Assembly (NCBI GenBank): GCA_038206395.1
Contig: JBBRAX010000013.1
Location: forward strand, 57,477-121,476
DNA length: 64,000 nucleotides
Direction of reading: 5' to 3'
DNA from: JAGSPQ01 sp038206395
Lineage (GTDB): Bacteria > Myxococcota > Myxococcia > Myxococcales > Myxococcaceae
A model generated the notes under the pieces. That model searched no databases, was not told the origin of the DNA, and was given only the letters and a program-made list of their open reading frames with translations. Shown piece after piece: positions 44,041 through 55,696 of the stretch; position 1 is the first letter of the stretch, and each line of letters starts with the position of its first letter. The translations under genes and the position numbers were made by a program.

Positions 44041-46575
44041 TTACGGCCCGATGAAGCGCAGCAGGCGGTTCGGGTCGGCGAAGATGAGGCCCGGCGTGCC
44101 GCGAACCACGACGAGGCGCGGCTGGCCCTGCAGCGCGCCCAGCGTGATGGGGGCGCCGACGTTGGTGACTGCGCCCGAGCAGTTGGCCGCCGAGAGCACC
44201 CGCTTCTTGATTTGAAACACGCCGACGCCGACGGTGCTGTAGCCGTAGAAGGTGCCATCGGCCGCGGGGTCGGGCACCACCTGGTCGAAGTTGTCGGCCT
44301 CGCTGATGTCCGGAGCGCACGGATTCATCGTGCCGCCACAGCCCGGCTGGTACCGGAACATCGTCGTCATCTCGTTCACGCCATTCAAGTAGCCGTGAAT
44401 CGAGCACGACTTCGACGCCGCCGAGTTGGGGATGCCCGAGCCCCCGCCGCCCAGCGTCTTCACTGCGGTCACCGCGCAGCCCGCGACGCAGCCAAAACCC
44501 ATCGACTGCGTTCCGCCCCCGACGTGACGCACCAACTCCCAGCGCGTGTCCGTCACCGAGACGCGATCGACATCTGGCAGCCCCGTCGCGACGTCCGCGC
44601 GGCCGCTGCGCTTGTAGGCGCCGCCCTGGAAGTAACCGAAGTCGCCGACCGTCGAACCTTCGCCCGGGAACCCAGGGGTCGGAATGAACGCCTGCGCTCC
44701 CGCAATCGTCTGCGGCCCGCCGCCGTTCACGTTGTAGCGGACGAGGTTGGTCGCCGCGCCGTCGTTGAACCAGAGGCCCGCGAGGCGCCGCGAGGTCAGG
44801 TCGGGCTGCACGCTTCGCGCGGCGACCAGGTTTCCGACCACCCCGGCACCAGAGAGCGTGTCGATGACGCTCGCGACGCCGGTGCGCGCGTTCACCTGCA
44901 CCCAGTCGACGTCGCCGCTCACGAGCCGCCGCGCGGTGACGTTCAACACGCCTTCCGCGTCGGCCTGCGCGTCGAGCACCTCGACGTAGCCTGTGCCCAG
45001 CGATGCGCCGCTGGCGGGCACCGCCGTCTCGGTGTGCAGCCGGTAGTTGATGGGCACCACCTGGTTGCCGTGAAGGTCGGTGACGGTGAGGCCCGTGGTC
45101 ACCGTGTAGATGGTGTCTTCCGCGAGGTTCGCGATCTCGAAGTGCTGCGGGGTCGACCAGCTGCCGGGAAGGTTGGGGTTGGTGGCGAGCCCAGCGCCGA
45201 AGGTCATCGGCTCGCTGAAGTCAGCGGCGATGTTGCCTCCGTACATGCGGGTGTCGTTCGCGGGGAAGAAGGCGGTGACGGTGGGCAGCACGCGGTCGAC
45301 GGTGAAGGTAACGGTCGCGGTGGTGGTGTTGCCGGCCCGGTCGTTCGCGCGCAGCACCGGCGCGTACGTCTTCGGGTTGTCGGTGGCGGACGTCGGCAGC
45401 ACGGGCGGGCTCACGAAGCCTCCGTCGGTGAGCACGAGGCCCAGGTTCAGGGTCGGGTCGCCGTCGGTCAGCGTCCACGCCAGCGGCGCGTTGTTGCTGG
45501 TGGTGAAGGACGTGACGTTGAGCTTCGCGTTCGCGGCCGGCGCGGTGAAAGTGAGCACGGGCGGCTTCACGTCGACGATGACGGAAAGCGTGGCGGTCGC
45601 GGTGTTGTTGGCGAGGTCGGTGGCGAGCACGGTCGCGACGTGCGTCTTGTAGTCGTCCGCCGCAGGGGCAGGCACCGACAGCGACCAGTTCACCCCCACG
45701 ACCGATGCGGGCCGCGGGCCGGCGCCGTCGGCGAAGTCGAGCGTCACCGACTTCAGCAGCCGCATTCCGTCGCCCGCCGTGCCGCCGATTTTCGTCGCGG
45801 CCGTGAAGAACCCAGGGCCCAGCAAGGAGCCCGCCGCCGGCGTGGTGAACGCGACGGTGGGCTTCACGTTGTCGATGAAGACAGAGGCCTTGGCCTCGCA
45901 GGTGTGCCCGTACATGTCGTCGACGCGGAAGACGACGACGTGCTGCACTCCGTTCTCGATCGGCAGCGTCCAGAGGTGCTCGTACGTGCCGGGGGTGGCG
46001 GTCGAGAGCGGGGTGAAGGTCGCTCCGTCGTCGGTCGAGATGCGGGGGTTCTCGAGGGCCAGCGAGCCGTCGGCCGCATGCATCGTCGCCTTCAGCGTGC
46101 CCGTCTGGTTGGTGGTCGTCATGTCCAGCGGCGCGTCGAGGATGCAGGTGGGCGCGGTGTTGTCGACCTTGAGGATGCGGGTGACTTTGGCCTCCTGCTT
46201 CTTGCTGTCGCGGGCGCGCGCGGTGACGGTGGCGGAAGAGCCGTCGACCTTCGGCAGCGTCAGCACCTGGGTGAAGGTGCCGTCGTCGTTCAGCTTCACC
46301 GGGACGAAGGTGGTGCCGTTGCCCGAGAGCTCGACGATGGGCGGCTTCTCGTCGTCCGTCGCCTTGCCTTTGACCTCCACGGTGTCGATGGACACGAAGT
46401 TCATCTCGATCGGGGCCTCGAGGGTGATGGTTGGCGTCTCGTCGGTGACGCACTTCTTCTCGGCCGTGCACCGCTGCGTCGCCGTGCAGATTTCTTCGCC
46501 GCACCGCTCCGCTGGCGGTGAGCAGCCGGCTCCCAGCGCCACCAGGCCCATCGCCATCAGGATTTTCGTCCGCAT
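44041..46575 (-). CDS. Lipoprotein with Ig-like repeats (paralogue 1)
   Basis: 844 residues. Signal peptide with lipobox LGAGC (Cys 18), followed by a short Cys motif (ERCGEEICTATQRC). Four or five Ig-like/Big modules follow at about 45-420, each with VDNTAPTC-, VDNVKPTVAFTTPA- or VDVKPPVLTF-type starts. A Big_5-like domain (VDRVLPTVTAFFPANDTRMY) lies near 430-520 and a C-terminal beta-rich domain (about 530-844) repeats NARTGVASVIDTLSG-type strands. Its partner gene at 46597 has the same order. It is likely a surface adhesin or scaffold; no enzyme motif is seen. It converges with the lipase-like gene, 3 bases apart. Confidence 0.82.
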   Translation of the reverse strand: MRTKILMAMGLVALGAGCSPPAERCGEEICTATQRCTAEKKCVTDETPTITLEAPIEMNFVSIDTVEVKGKATDDEKPPIVELSGNGTTFVPVKLNDDGTFTQVLTLPKVDGSSATVTARARDSKKQEAKVTRILKVDNTAPTCILDAPLDMTTTNQTGTLKATMHAADGSLALENPRISTDDGATFTPLSTATPGTYEHLWTLPIENGVQHVVVFRVDDMYGHTCEAKASVFIDNVKPTVAFTTPAAGSLLGPGFFTAATKIGGTAGDGMRLLKSVTLDFADGAGPRPASVVGVNWSLSVPAPAADDYKTHVATVLATDLANNTATATLSVIVDVKPPVLTFTAPAANAKLNVTSFTTSNNAPLAWTLTDGDPTLNLGLVLTDGGFVSPPVLPTSATDNPKTYAPVLRANDRAGNTTTATVTFTVDRVLPTVTAFFPANDTRMYGGNIAADFSEPMTFGAGLATNPNLPGSWSTPQHFEIANLAEDTIYTVTTGLTVTDLHGNQVVPINYRLHTETAVPASGASLGTGYVEVLDAQADAEGVLNVTARRLVSGDVDWVQVNARTGVASVIDTLSGAGVVGNLVAARSVQPDLTSRRLAGLWFNDGAATNLVRYNVNGGGPQTIAGAQAFIPTPGFPGEGSTVGDFGYFQGGAYKRSGRADVATGLPDVDRVSVTDTRWELVRHVGGGTQSMGFGCVAGCAVTAVKTLGGGGSGIPNSAASKSCSIHGYLNGVNEMTTMFRYQPGCGGTMNPCAPDISEADNFDQVVPDPAADGTFYGYSTVGVGVFQIKKRVLSAANCSGAVTNVGAPITLGALQGQPRLVVVRGTPGLIFADPNRLLRFIGP

Positions 46576-46596
46576 GGCCGCGCAGACTAGCAGCGC

Positions 46597-49029
46597 TCAG
46601 GGCGCGAACAGCTTCAGCGTGAACCCCGTGTCGACGTAGAGCAGCGCCGCCTTGCTGCCGAGCGCCACCGGCTCGAACGCTGCGCCCAGGGGGACTGCAA
46701 CCGTTCCGCCCGGCACCTCGATGAACGTCCCGCTGCACGCCATCCGCATCAGCTTCACTCCGCCGCCGGGCACCCGCTTCGCAGCGACGAAGCCGCCTTC
46801 CGCGTCGCGCGCGACCCGCAGCTGCTCGACCTGAGGCAAGTCTGCCTGCAGCGACACCCCGCAATCGCGGCCCACGCACGACGCGTCGAGCCGCTGCCTG
46901 CGCACGCCGGTGCTGGTGTCGTAGAGCGCGACCGTGCACGCGTCGGACACCGCGAACGACGCCGACGCATCCACGCCGACGTCCGTCCACTGCTGCAGCG
47001 CCCCAGGGCCGCACGACGTCGAGCCGAGCACCGTCGAACAGCCGAACGCGCGTCGCTGGAACACGCCGTTGCGCGCGCTGATGACTTCCCAGCGGCTCGC
47101 GGCGAAGCCCATCGCGGTCGGTGAATCGAGCCCGAGGCCCACCTCCACCATTCCTCCGCGCGCATACGACGACGTGCCGCCGGACCACTTGAGAAACCCA
47201 ATTCCCGCGAGCCCCGGCCCTTCGCTCGCGAAGGCCGCGCGCGGCACCACGCCGACCATCCCCTGCGTCACCACCACCGGCGCCCCGTCCTCGACGCTCA
47301 GCGCCCGGCGCTCGACGAAAGGCCCCGCCCGCACCGTCGTCGCCGCGCTGACCCGCCGGGCCGACAGGTCGGGAAGAACCTGCGCCTCGCCGTACACCGC
47401 GACGTCGGTGAGGTCGAACCCGACCATCGGGGCCACCAGGTCCTCGAGCGCGCCCGTCTTCGAATTCACCCGCGTCCAGCGGTAGGTCGCTGGCGTGGAC
47501 GCAGACCGCGTGAGCAACGTCACCACCCCATCCGCATCGGCCGCCGCCTCGAACTGCCACACGTCGTTGCCGAGCACGCCGGTCACCGGCAGCTTCGGAG
47601 CGGTGTGAAATCGCACCGGCGCCGCGGCCGCGACTGGATTTCCGAACGCATCGACCAGCGCTCCGAGCGTCGACGCATATACCGCGTCTGCCTCGAGCCC
47701 CGTGACTTCGAAGTGGCGCCCGGTCGTCCACGAGCCGCTGCCTCCGGAAATCATCAACCCCGGCCCGCCCGTCACGTCCTCGCTGAACTCCACCGACGCC
47801 ACCGCCGCCGCGTTGCGCGACTCGACCGACGGCACGCGCGAAATCACCGACGGAGCCACGCGGTCGACCGTGAAGGCCACCGCCGCCGCTGCGCTGTTCC
47901 CCGCCCGGTCACGCGCCGTCAACGCCACGGCGTACGCCTTCGGGTTGTCGAGCAGCGACGTCAACACCGTCAGCGGCGCGCCGCCATTCACCGACGTCTG
48001 CGGATCTCCATCGGTCACCGCCACCTTCACCTCGACGCCATCACCACCCGGAAAGCTCGCCGCATTGAGCCGCGCGCCGCTCAAAGGAGACACGACTGTG
48101 AGCACCGGAGCCACCACGTCGACCATCACCGCCCGCGACTCCCGCGCCACGTTTCCCGCCGCGTCGATCGCCAGCACGTCGATGCCTTGCGCCACGAAGT
48201 CGAGCGTAGGCGGCGGCACCCAGGCCACCGACCACGCGCCGCCGATGACGTGAACGTCAAGAGGAGCCGCGGCTCCGAAACTCACCTGCACCTTCGCGAC
48301 GCCGCGCGCCGTCCCCTCAACCCGCCCGTTCGCGAAGAACGCCTGGCCGAGAATCGCCTGGTCCCGAGGCACAGCAATCGAGAGCACCGGCGGCACCACG
48401 TCGACCATCACCTCGCGCGACACCACCGTCCGGTTCCCCGCGAGGTCGATCGCCGTCACCGTCACCTGCCGCGGCACTCCGTCGTCGGCCGAGCCCGGCC
48501 AGGCGTACGGGAAGCCTTCGATCGCCACCTCACCCTCGCCGGTGTTCACGCTCAGCGACGCGAGTCCCGAGCCGTCGCTGGCCGCTCCTTTCACCTCCGC
48601 AGCCGCAGCGTTCACGACCGCCGGAACCTCCACTGTCACCACCGGTGCCACGTTGTCGACGCGCACCTTCACCCCCGCGCGCGTGACGTGTTGCCGCGAA
48701 TCGGTGGCCCGCAGAATGAGCTCCAGCGGCGCGCCATCCAGCACCGGCAGCGCCACCTTCGCGTCGAACCGCTCACTGCGCAGCGGCACCTTCGACCACG
48801 TCTTCCCGGCGTTCAGCGACAACTCGAGCGACACGGCCCCTTCGTCGTCCGTGACCCACCCCTGGATTCTCAGCGTGTCGCCTGGCACCAGCGTGCCGGC
48901 CCGTGGCTCGTCGAAGGTCAGCGACGGGGCCTCGTCGCCGCAGAGCCCTTCCTCACAACGAACAAGTGCAGACGACGGCCCACAGCCGATGACCGCGGCG
49001 AGCGCGGCCAGCCAGATGACACGAATCAT
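46597..49029 (-). CDS. Lipoprotein with Ig-like repeats (paralogue 2)
   Basis: 810 residues from ATG 49029, which has GGGGGA eight bases upstream; a longer frame to 49122 has no signal. Signal peptide ends VIGC (Cys 16), then a Cys motif (VRCEEGLCGDEAP). The Ig modules (VDNVAPVVTVEVPA, VDVVPPVLSIAVP, VDVVAPVLTVVSP, VDRVAPSVISRVP) and the C-terminal domain (NSKTGALEDLVAPM; CTVALYDTSTGV) line up with the gene at 44041, so the two arose by tandem duplication. It is upstream of that gene, 21 bases apart, and likely co-transcribed. It is probably a surface protein of unknown ligand. Confidence 0.82.
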   Translation of the reverse strand: MIRVIWLAALAAVIGCGPSSALVRCEEGLCGDEAPSLTFDEPRAGTLVPGDTLRIQGWVTDDEGAVSLELSLNAGKTWSKVPLRSERFDAKVALPVLDGAPLELILRATDSRQHVTRAGVKVRVDNVAPVVTVEVPAVVNAAAAEVKGAASDGSGLASLSVNTGEGEVAIEGFPYAWPGSADDGVPRQVTVTAIDLAGNRTVVSREVMVDVVPPVLSIAVPRDQAILGQAFFANGRVEGTARGVAKVQVSFGAAAPLDVHVIGGAWSVAWVPPPTLDFVAQGIDVLAIDAAGNVARESRAVMVDVVAPVLTVVSPLSGARLNAASFPGGDGVEVKVAVTDGDPQTSVNGGAPLTVLTSLLDNPKAYAVALTARDRAGNSAAAAVAFTVDRVAPSVISRVPSVESRNAAAVASVEFSEDVTGGPGLMISGGSGSWTTGRHFEVTGLEADAVYASTLGALVDAFGNPVAAAAPVRFHTAPKLPVTGVLGNDVWQFEAAADADGVVTLLTRSASTPATYRWTRVNSKTGALEDLVAPMVGFDLTDVAVYGEAQVLPDLSARRVSAATTVRAGPFVERRALSVEDGAPVVVTQGMVGVVPRAAFASEGPGLAGIGFLKWSGGTSSYARGGMVEVGLGLDSPTAMGFAASRWEVISARNGVFQRRAFGCSTVLGSTSCGPGALQQWTDVGVDASASFAVSDACTVALYDTSTGVRRQRLDASCVGRDCGVSLQADLPQVEQLRVARDAEGGFVAAKRVPGGGVKLMRMACSGTFIEVPGGTVAVPLGAAFEPVALGSKAALLYVDTGFTLKLFAP

Positions 49030-49184
49030 TTGGTGTTCCCCCGATGAAGTACGCGCACGGGGCAAACGGGCGGCCGAGGCAACCCCGCGTGTTTTCCCTT
49101 CATCGTTCGGCAGCGCATCCACCGCGAGGGACCGCGAATCTGGACAGCCAGACGACCAGCAAAGCGTTAAGGGAGTTGCAGCCC

Positions 49185-50122
<938 letters not shown>

Positions 50123-50126
<4 letters not shown>

Positions 50127-50881
50127 ACGTGACGGGCGTGAAGACGTTGCTTGGCAAAGAGGTGCGCCGCTTCCTGAAGGTTCCAGGGCAGACGGTGTTC
50201 TCTCCGCTGATTTCGACGTCTCTGTACTTTCTTGTGTTCGGCTTCACCCTCGGCGGCTCGCAGGTGCAAACCGACGGCGTGCCGTACCTCGTCTTCATCG
50301 TCCCAGGGCTCGTGTTTCTCGGCACCGCGAACAACGCGTTCCTCAACTCGAGCAGCTCGCTGTTCATCACCAAGATTCAGGGGACGGTGGTGGACTTGCT
50401 GGTCGCTCCGTTGGGGCCGACCGAGCTGATGATTGGCTTCGTCACCGGAGCGATGGCCCGCGGCCTCATCGTCGGCCTCGCCACCTGGGGAGTGACGCTG
50501 TACTTCACCGGCTTCCACCTCGTTCACCCGTTCGAGACCGCCGCGTTCCTGCTGCTGTCCGCGTACGTCTTCTCGATGCTCGGGTTGCTGGCTGGCCTGT
50601 GGGCCGACAAGTTCGAGCAGATCAACTTCTTCCCGACCTTCGTGATGCTGCCGCTGACCTTCCTTGGCGGCGTCTTCTACTCGGTCGACCGCCTGCAGGA
50701 GCCCTTCCGCACCATCAGCAACTTCAACCCCGTGGTGCACATGGTGGTCGGCCTTCGCGCGGGGATGCTCGGGCTGCCCCTGCCCCGCACCCTGGGGATG
50801 ACCATTCTGCTGGTGCTGGCGTTCGGCTCGACCGCGCTTGCCTGGCGGCTGCTGAGCTCAGGTTACAAGTTGAAGGCCTGA
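50123..50881 (+). CDS. ABC-2 type exporter permease
   Basis: 252 residues, inner-membrane. Six helices of the ABC-2 permease family (for example LIGFVTGAMARGLIVGLATW, VTLYFTGFHLVHPFE, FLLLSAYVFSMLGLLAGLWA) and the loop FFPTFVMLPLTFLGGVFYSV before the last helices, resembling YadH/NodJ-type exporters. It starts inside the stop of the ATPase gene. The pair should form a homodimeric exporter. No glycan or drug genes sit nearby to hint at the cargo; the PEGA kinase follows 44 bases later. Confidence 0.9.
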
Positions 50882-50925
50882 GCATTGTTTTCCAGCGTTA
50901 ACGGGTAAGGTTTCAAGCCGCGACG

Positions 50926-52416
<1,491 letters not shown>

Positions 52417-52462
52417 CTCCGGGCCCTCGCCCTCGTCGGGTGACACCCGGCGCCAGCCAGGC

Positions 52463-53064
52463 TCACGCGCGATCGCTGAAACCAATCTGCCGAGCGGCCC
52501 CGGCGTCGGGCCCGAGCACGACGTGCGCGCTCTCCATCTCTTTCTTCAACCCCTTCACGACGCGGGCAGAAATCTCGTCCATCGCGCCGGGCCGGGCGTC
52601 GTCGACCCAGACGAGCGCGGCTGAGAGCAGCGCCGCCTTCCGCGCGCGGGCGAACACGTTGCGGATGTTCTTCGCGTCCTCGTTTCGTTCCTTGAAGGTC
52701 TTCACGTACAGCACCGGCAGGCCGATTTCCTTCAGCAGCGCCTTGAGCGCCTGCGTCTTGCCGTTGCCGGGCGGCCCGATGAACAGCAGCCCGCGCGCAC
52801 GTCTTCCTCGAGCCGCGTGTTGGTCTCGTCGCGGATCAACCGGAAGACGGGCGGCACATCGGGCCTCGCGACCCGCTGGGCGTGCCCGTCGAACACGAAA
52901 GTGTCGACATCGAAGCTCCACAGCTCGGTGAAGCCGAGGTGAGTGGCCGGACGCAGCTTGCGCAGAAGCAGCGTGGCGTACAGCTGGCCCTCGGTGGTGA
53001 TGGTTGTGATGCGGCGCAGACGCTTGGCGTTTTCGCGGCCTGACCAGTTCAGGTATGAGCCCAA
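52463..53064 (-). pseudogene. Frameshifted AAA+ ATPase gene
   Basis: Two halves in different frames. The 5' part (from the ATG at 53064 to about 52790) encodes RRITTITTEGQLYATLLLRK, GFTELWSFDVDTFVFDGHAQ and a Leu/Arg helix. The 3' part (about 52800-52463) encodes GLLFIGPPGNGKTQALKALL (Walker A), LPVLYVKTFKERNEDAKNIR and ALVWVDDARPG (Walker B). The frames meet at about 52795-52800 inside GCGCGC repeats. Joined, they resemble AAA ATPases that follow a receptor-like N-domain. The sensor and arginine-finger part is eroded. It is probably dead. It overlaps the start of queE by 10 bases head to head. Confidence 0.55.
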
Positions 53065-53762
53065 CCGCCTTGCTAGCCGCCCGCCCCCACCTCGAGCCGA
53101 ACCGGAAGCCTGCCGCCACGTCGCTACGGGTGAACGAAATCTACCTGTCGCTGCAGGGGGAATCGTCGCACCAGGGGCTGCTGTGCACGTTCATCCGGCT
53201 CACGGGCTGCCACCTGCGCTGCAGCTACTGCGACAGCGAGCACAGCTTCTACAACGGCGATCGCATGGCCTTGACCGACATCGTCGCGAAGGTCGAGGCG
53301 CTGGGGGTGAAGCGGGTCGAGCTCACCGGCGGCGAGCCACTGCTGCAGCCGGCGGTGTACCCGCTGATGGAGACGCTGCTGGCCCAGGGCTACACGGTGA
53401 TGCTCGAGACGTCGGGCAGCATCGACGTGCGCGAGGTGCCGCCGGCGGTGCAGAAGATTGTCGACCTCAAGACGCCCTCGTCAGGCGAGAGCGACCGCAA
53501 CGACCTGCGCAACCTCGACAGCATGAATGGCAACGACGAGCTCAAGTTCGTGATCGGCAGCCGCGAGGACTACGACTGGGCGAAGGGCATGATTCAGACC
53601 CACCGCCTCGCGTCCCGCCCGTATGGAATGCTGTTCTCGACGGTGTTCGGGAAGCTCTCCCCGCAGGCGCTCGCGGAGTGGGTCATCGAAGACCGCCTGC
53701 CTGTCCGTTTCCAGTTACAGCAGCACAAGTACGTCTGGAAGCCTGAAGCCCGGGGTGTCTAA
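53055..53762 (+). CDS. queE: 7-carboxy-7-deazaguanine synthase
   Basis: 235 residues. QueE is a radical SAM enzyme that contracts the ring of 6-carboxytetrahydropterin to 7-carboxy-7-deazaguanine in queuosine/deazapurine synthesis. The N-terminal EIYLSLQGESSHQGLLCTFI, RLTGCHLRCSYC (Cys 52, 56, 59; CxxxCxxC with the 4Fe-4S) and LTGGEPLLQ are diagnostic. Later motifs (VDLKTPSSGES; ELKFVIGSREDYDWA; VRFQLQQHKYVW) also match. The ATG at 53055 overlaps the end of the broken AAA gene on the other strand. A receiver gene follows by 12 bases. No queC, queD or queF is in the window. Confidence 0.95.
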   Translation: MSPTALLAARPHLEPNRKPAATSLRVNEIYLSLQGESSHQGLLCTFIRLTGCHLRCSYCDSEHSFYNGDRMALTDIVAKVEALGVKRVELTGGEPLLQPAVYPLMETLLAQGYTVMLETSGSIDVREVPPAVQKIVDLKTPSSGESDRNDLRNLDSMNGNDELKFVIGSREDYDWAKGMIQTHRLASRPYGMLFSTVFGKLSPQALAEWVIEDRLPVRFQLQQHKYVWKPEARGV

Positions 53763-53774
53763 GGTGGCGCCGTC

Positions 53775-54131
53775 ATGCCGAGACGGGTTCTGTTGATTGA
53801 AGACAACGTAGACATTCGCGAGTCGATGAGCGAGCTGCTCACCGATCTTGGCATCGAGGTCACCGTTGCCATTGATGGCCCCAGTGGGCTTGCGAAGCTG
53901 TTGAAGGAACCGCCCGATGTCGCGCTCGTCGACGTTGGGCTGCCCGGGCTCGATGGCTACGAGGTCGCCCGGCAGGCGCGCGCAGGGGGTTGCTCGGTGA
54001 CCTTGATCGCACTGACCGGCTACAGCGGGCCCGAGGCAAAGGCGAAGGCCGAGCAGGCTGGGTTCAACAAGCACCTGGTCAAGCCGGTGCGCATCGACGA
54101 GCTCACGCGGCTGATTCAAAACAGCAGCTGA
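53775..54131 (+). CDS. Stand-alone response regulator receiver
   Basis: 118 residues. Acidic residues LLIEDNVDIRESMSELL, the phospho-acceptor Asp in VALVDVGLPGLDGYEV (near residue 56), a conserved Thr (LIALTGY) and Lys in LVKPVRIDELTRLI. There is no output domain. It lies 12 bases after queE and may be co-transcribed, but functional linkage is not expected. Its 3' end overlaps the membrane zinc-finger gene by 16 bases in convergent fashion. Confidence 0.88.
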   Translation: MPRRVLLIEDNVDIRESMSELLTDLGIEVTVAIDGPSGLAKLLKEPPDVALVDVGLPGLDGYEVARQARAGGCSVTLIALTGYSGPEAKAKAEQAGFNKHLVKPVRIDELTRLIQNSS

Positions 54132-54511
54132 ACCACGAACCAGGCGACGTTGACCGCCTGCAGCCCCCACGTCAGCCAGTTCGCGGCTTTCCCATCGCGC
54201 GACTGCGAGAGCAGCTTCGCCGCGACGGCGAACGCCAGCATCGCGAGCACGAAGCCTGGCAACGGCACGTGCAGCCGACGGAACCCGAACAGCAGGGGCA
54301 CGGGCAGCAGCGCGAAGGCCAGCGCCCAGCGCGCGGTCGACGGAGGCTTCGCGTCGACCCGCGGCGTGCACTCGCTGCAGTACAGGTCTTCGTTGCGAAC
54401 GTTCGCGCAGTCACCACAGACGAACCGGCCGCAGCGCTGACACACGTCGACCGCGGCGACTGTCGGATGTGTCGAGCAGCGCGCGCCCGCCGGAGGTGGC
54501 ATCGCGCGCAT
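54116..54511 (-). CDS. B-box-like zinc-finger protein with membrane helices
   Basis: 131 residues. The N-terminal C-x-x-H...CQRCGRFVCGDCANV...CSEC arrangement (CSTHPTVAAVDVCQRCGRFV) resembles the B-box zinc-binding fold used in bacterial DUF/B-box membrane proteins. Two or three helices follow (FALLPVPLLFGFRRL; VLAMLAFAVAAKLL; LQAVNVAWFVVQLLF). Function is unknown; similar proteins act as small membrane adaptors. The ATG at 54511 has no strong ribosome site visible. Downstream lies the receiver gene in convergent orientation. Confidence 0.65.
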   Translation of the reverse strand: MRAMPPPAGARCSTHPTVAAVDVCQRCGRFVCGDCANVRNEDLYCSECTPRVDAKPPSTARWALAFALLPVPLLFGFRRLHVPLPGFVLAMLAFAVAAKLLSQSRDGKAANWLTWGLQAVNVAWFVVQLLF

Positions 54512-54531
54512 CCTGTACCGGAATCGGGGAG

Positions 54532-54564
54532 GCGGCTCATCCCTCGACTGCTCTCGGGATGAAC
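54532..54564 (-). repeat. Second copy of the dispersed palindromic repeat
   Basis: The reverse complement of this 33-base stretch equals 19453-19485 except for one base (C in place of A in the loop). It lies between the B-box gene and the Lys-rich secreted protein gene. The arms TCATCCC and GGGATGA would form a hairpin in RNA. The near identity 35 kb away marks it as a mobile or REP-like element family. Confidence 0.8.
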
Positions 54565-54578
54565 GGACGACGTGCGAC

Positions 54579-55013
54579 CTAGCCCCGCGTCACTTTGCGT
54601 GCGGCTACCCGCACCGGCTTCGCCTTCTTCGACGTCGCCTTCGCAACCTTCGCCTTCTTTGCAGTCGCCTTCGGCTTCTCGACCGCGGCTTCCTTCTGCG
54701 CCTGCGGATTCTCGATCGCCTGTACGAGCTGCGAAGTCGCCGTCATCGCATCGCTGTTCAGCAGGCGGCCGTTGTCATCCACCGGAAGCGTGACGCTGAA
54801 CCGGGTGCCCGTCGGGCCGATGACCTTCAGCTCCATCTTGTTGCCGACGAGCTTGCTCGAGACCGTGTAGTCGCCGCCGCCGGAGCACTCCATCGAGATG
54901 CAGAGGGTCTGACTCAGCTGCTCTCGCGCCGGGCCGGTGACCGCGATGTGCTCTCCGACGGCCCAGGCTGGCAGGGAGGCGACGAGGACGAAGGCAGTGA
55001 GTGCGCGGATCAT
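54579..55013 (-). CDS. Exported protein with Lys/Ala-rich C-terminal tail
   Basis: 144 residues from ATG 55013. Signal peptide MIRALTAFVLVASLPAWAVG. A small beta domain follows (VGEHIAVTGPAREQLSQTLC, ISMECSGGGDYTVSSKLVGN, KMELKVIGPTGTRFSVTLPV) with one Cys pair (CISMEC). The tail from about 105 on is rich in Lys, Ala and Thr (EKPKATAKKAKVAKATSKKA) like a histone H1-type or cell-surface tether. Function is unknown. An ATG at 55031 is possible but adds six residues ahead of a good signal. Confidence 0.65.
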   Translation of the reverse strand: MIRALTAFVLVASLPAWAVGEHIAVTGPAREQLSQTLCISMECSGGGDYTVSSKLVGNKMELKVIGPTGTRFSVTLPVDDNGRLLNSDAMTATSQLVQAIENPQAQKEAAVEKPKATAKKAKVAKATSKKAKPVRVAARKVTRG

Positions 55014-55121
55014 GCGGAAGACCCATAGCAAGGCCCGGGCCAGACACAGTTACGGCCAGTTGGGCATGTAACGAACCCTGCGAATTGGAGCGCTGATGCG
55101 CCAGGGTGGGGGGAAGCCCCC

Positions 55122-55364
55122 TCAGGCGGCGTAGAGGGCCATCGTCCGCAGCACGATGGCCGCGACGAAGCCACCCAGCCAGCCCGCCAGAATCGGCCCC
55201 TTGAAGCGGTGCTCGAACTGGCTGAAGCCGTAGACGACGGTGACGATTGGAATCAGCAAGACCATGAAGCCCGTGCCGACGCTGCGCTGGAACGCGTGAA
55301 TCAAGACGAAGACGAAACACGTCAGCGCGAGGAACTGCAGCAGCAGGCCGAGGACGAGGGTCAC
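55122..55364 (-). CDS. Small membrane protein, three helices
   Basis: 80 residues from a GTG. Three hydrophobic helices: LGLLLQFLALTCFVFVLIHA, TGFMVLLIPIVTVVYGFSQF and ILAGWLGGFVAAIVLRTMAL. It is divergent from the membrane protein at 55397, with 32 bases between starts. It carries no known motif. Codon use is typical, so it is probably real. Confidence 0.55.
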   Translation of the reverse strand: MTLVLGLLLQFLALTCFVFVLIHAFQRSVGTGFMVLLIPIVTVVYGFSQFEHRFKGPILAGWLGGFVAAIVLRTMALYAA

Positions 55365-55396
55365 GCGCGCACCTTAACTGAGATACACACCGCTTT

Positions 55397-55696
55397 ATGT
55401 CCAACTTCCGCGCTGTGCTCACGTTCGCGGTCGTCGGTACGTTGATCGGCATCGTGCTCGGCACGCTGACGGCGCCAGCGATGCTCACCAACGGCCTCTG
55501 CGGTTTCTCGAACGACATTCAACTCAACCGCCCCTGCCTCGACACCGTGCAGAAGGCGACCAGCGGGTTGATCAGCTACCAGCTGTACGGCGGCCTCGGC
55601 GGCACTGTGCTCGGCATCGCCGTCGGCGTGTTCTTCAGCGTGCGCCGGAAGAAGAAGGCGACCGCCGCTTCTTCGCCCGTCGCGCCGGCCCCTTGA
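55397..55696 (+). CDS. Small membrane protein, two helices
   Basis: 99 residues. Two membrane helices (AVLTFAVVGTLIGIVLGTLT and LYGGLGGTVLGIAVGVFFSV) flank a short outside loop with two Cys (LCGFSNDIQLNRPC) that could form a disulfide. The tail is Lys-rich then Ala/Pro. The 3' end overlaps the GIY-YIG gene by 62 bases on the opposite strand. Not recognised. Confidence 0.55.
   Translation: MSNFRAVLTFAVVGTLIGIVLGTLTAPAMLTNGLCGFSNDIQLNRPCLDTVQKATSGLISYQLYGGLGGTVLGIAVGVFFSVRRKKKATAASSPVAPAP

Noticed and set aside
45221..47731. Long minus-strand frame spanning parts of both Ig-like lipoproteins
   Set aside because: It is in the wrong frame of the same strand and crosses two well-supported genes.
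54579..55013. Histone H1-like DNA-binding protein, because of the Lys/Ala tail
   Set aside because: The N-terminus is a clear export signal and a beta domain precedes the tail.
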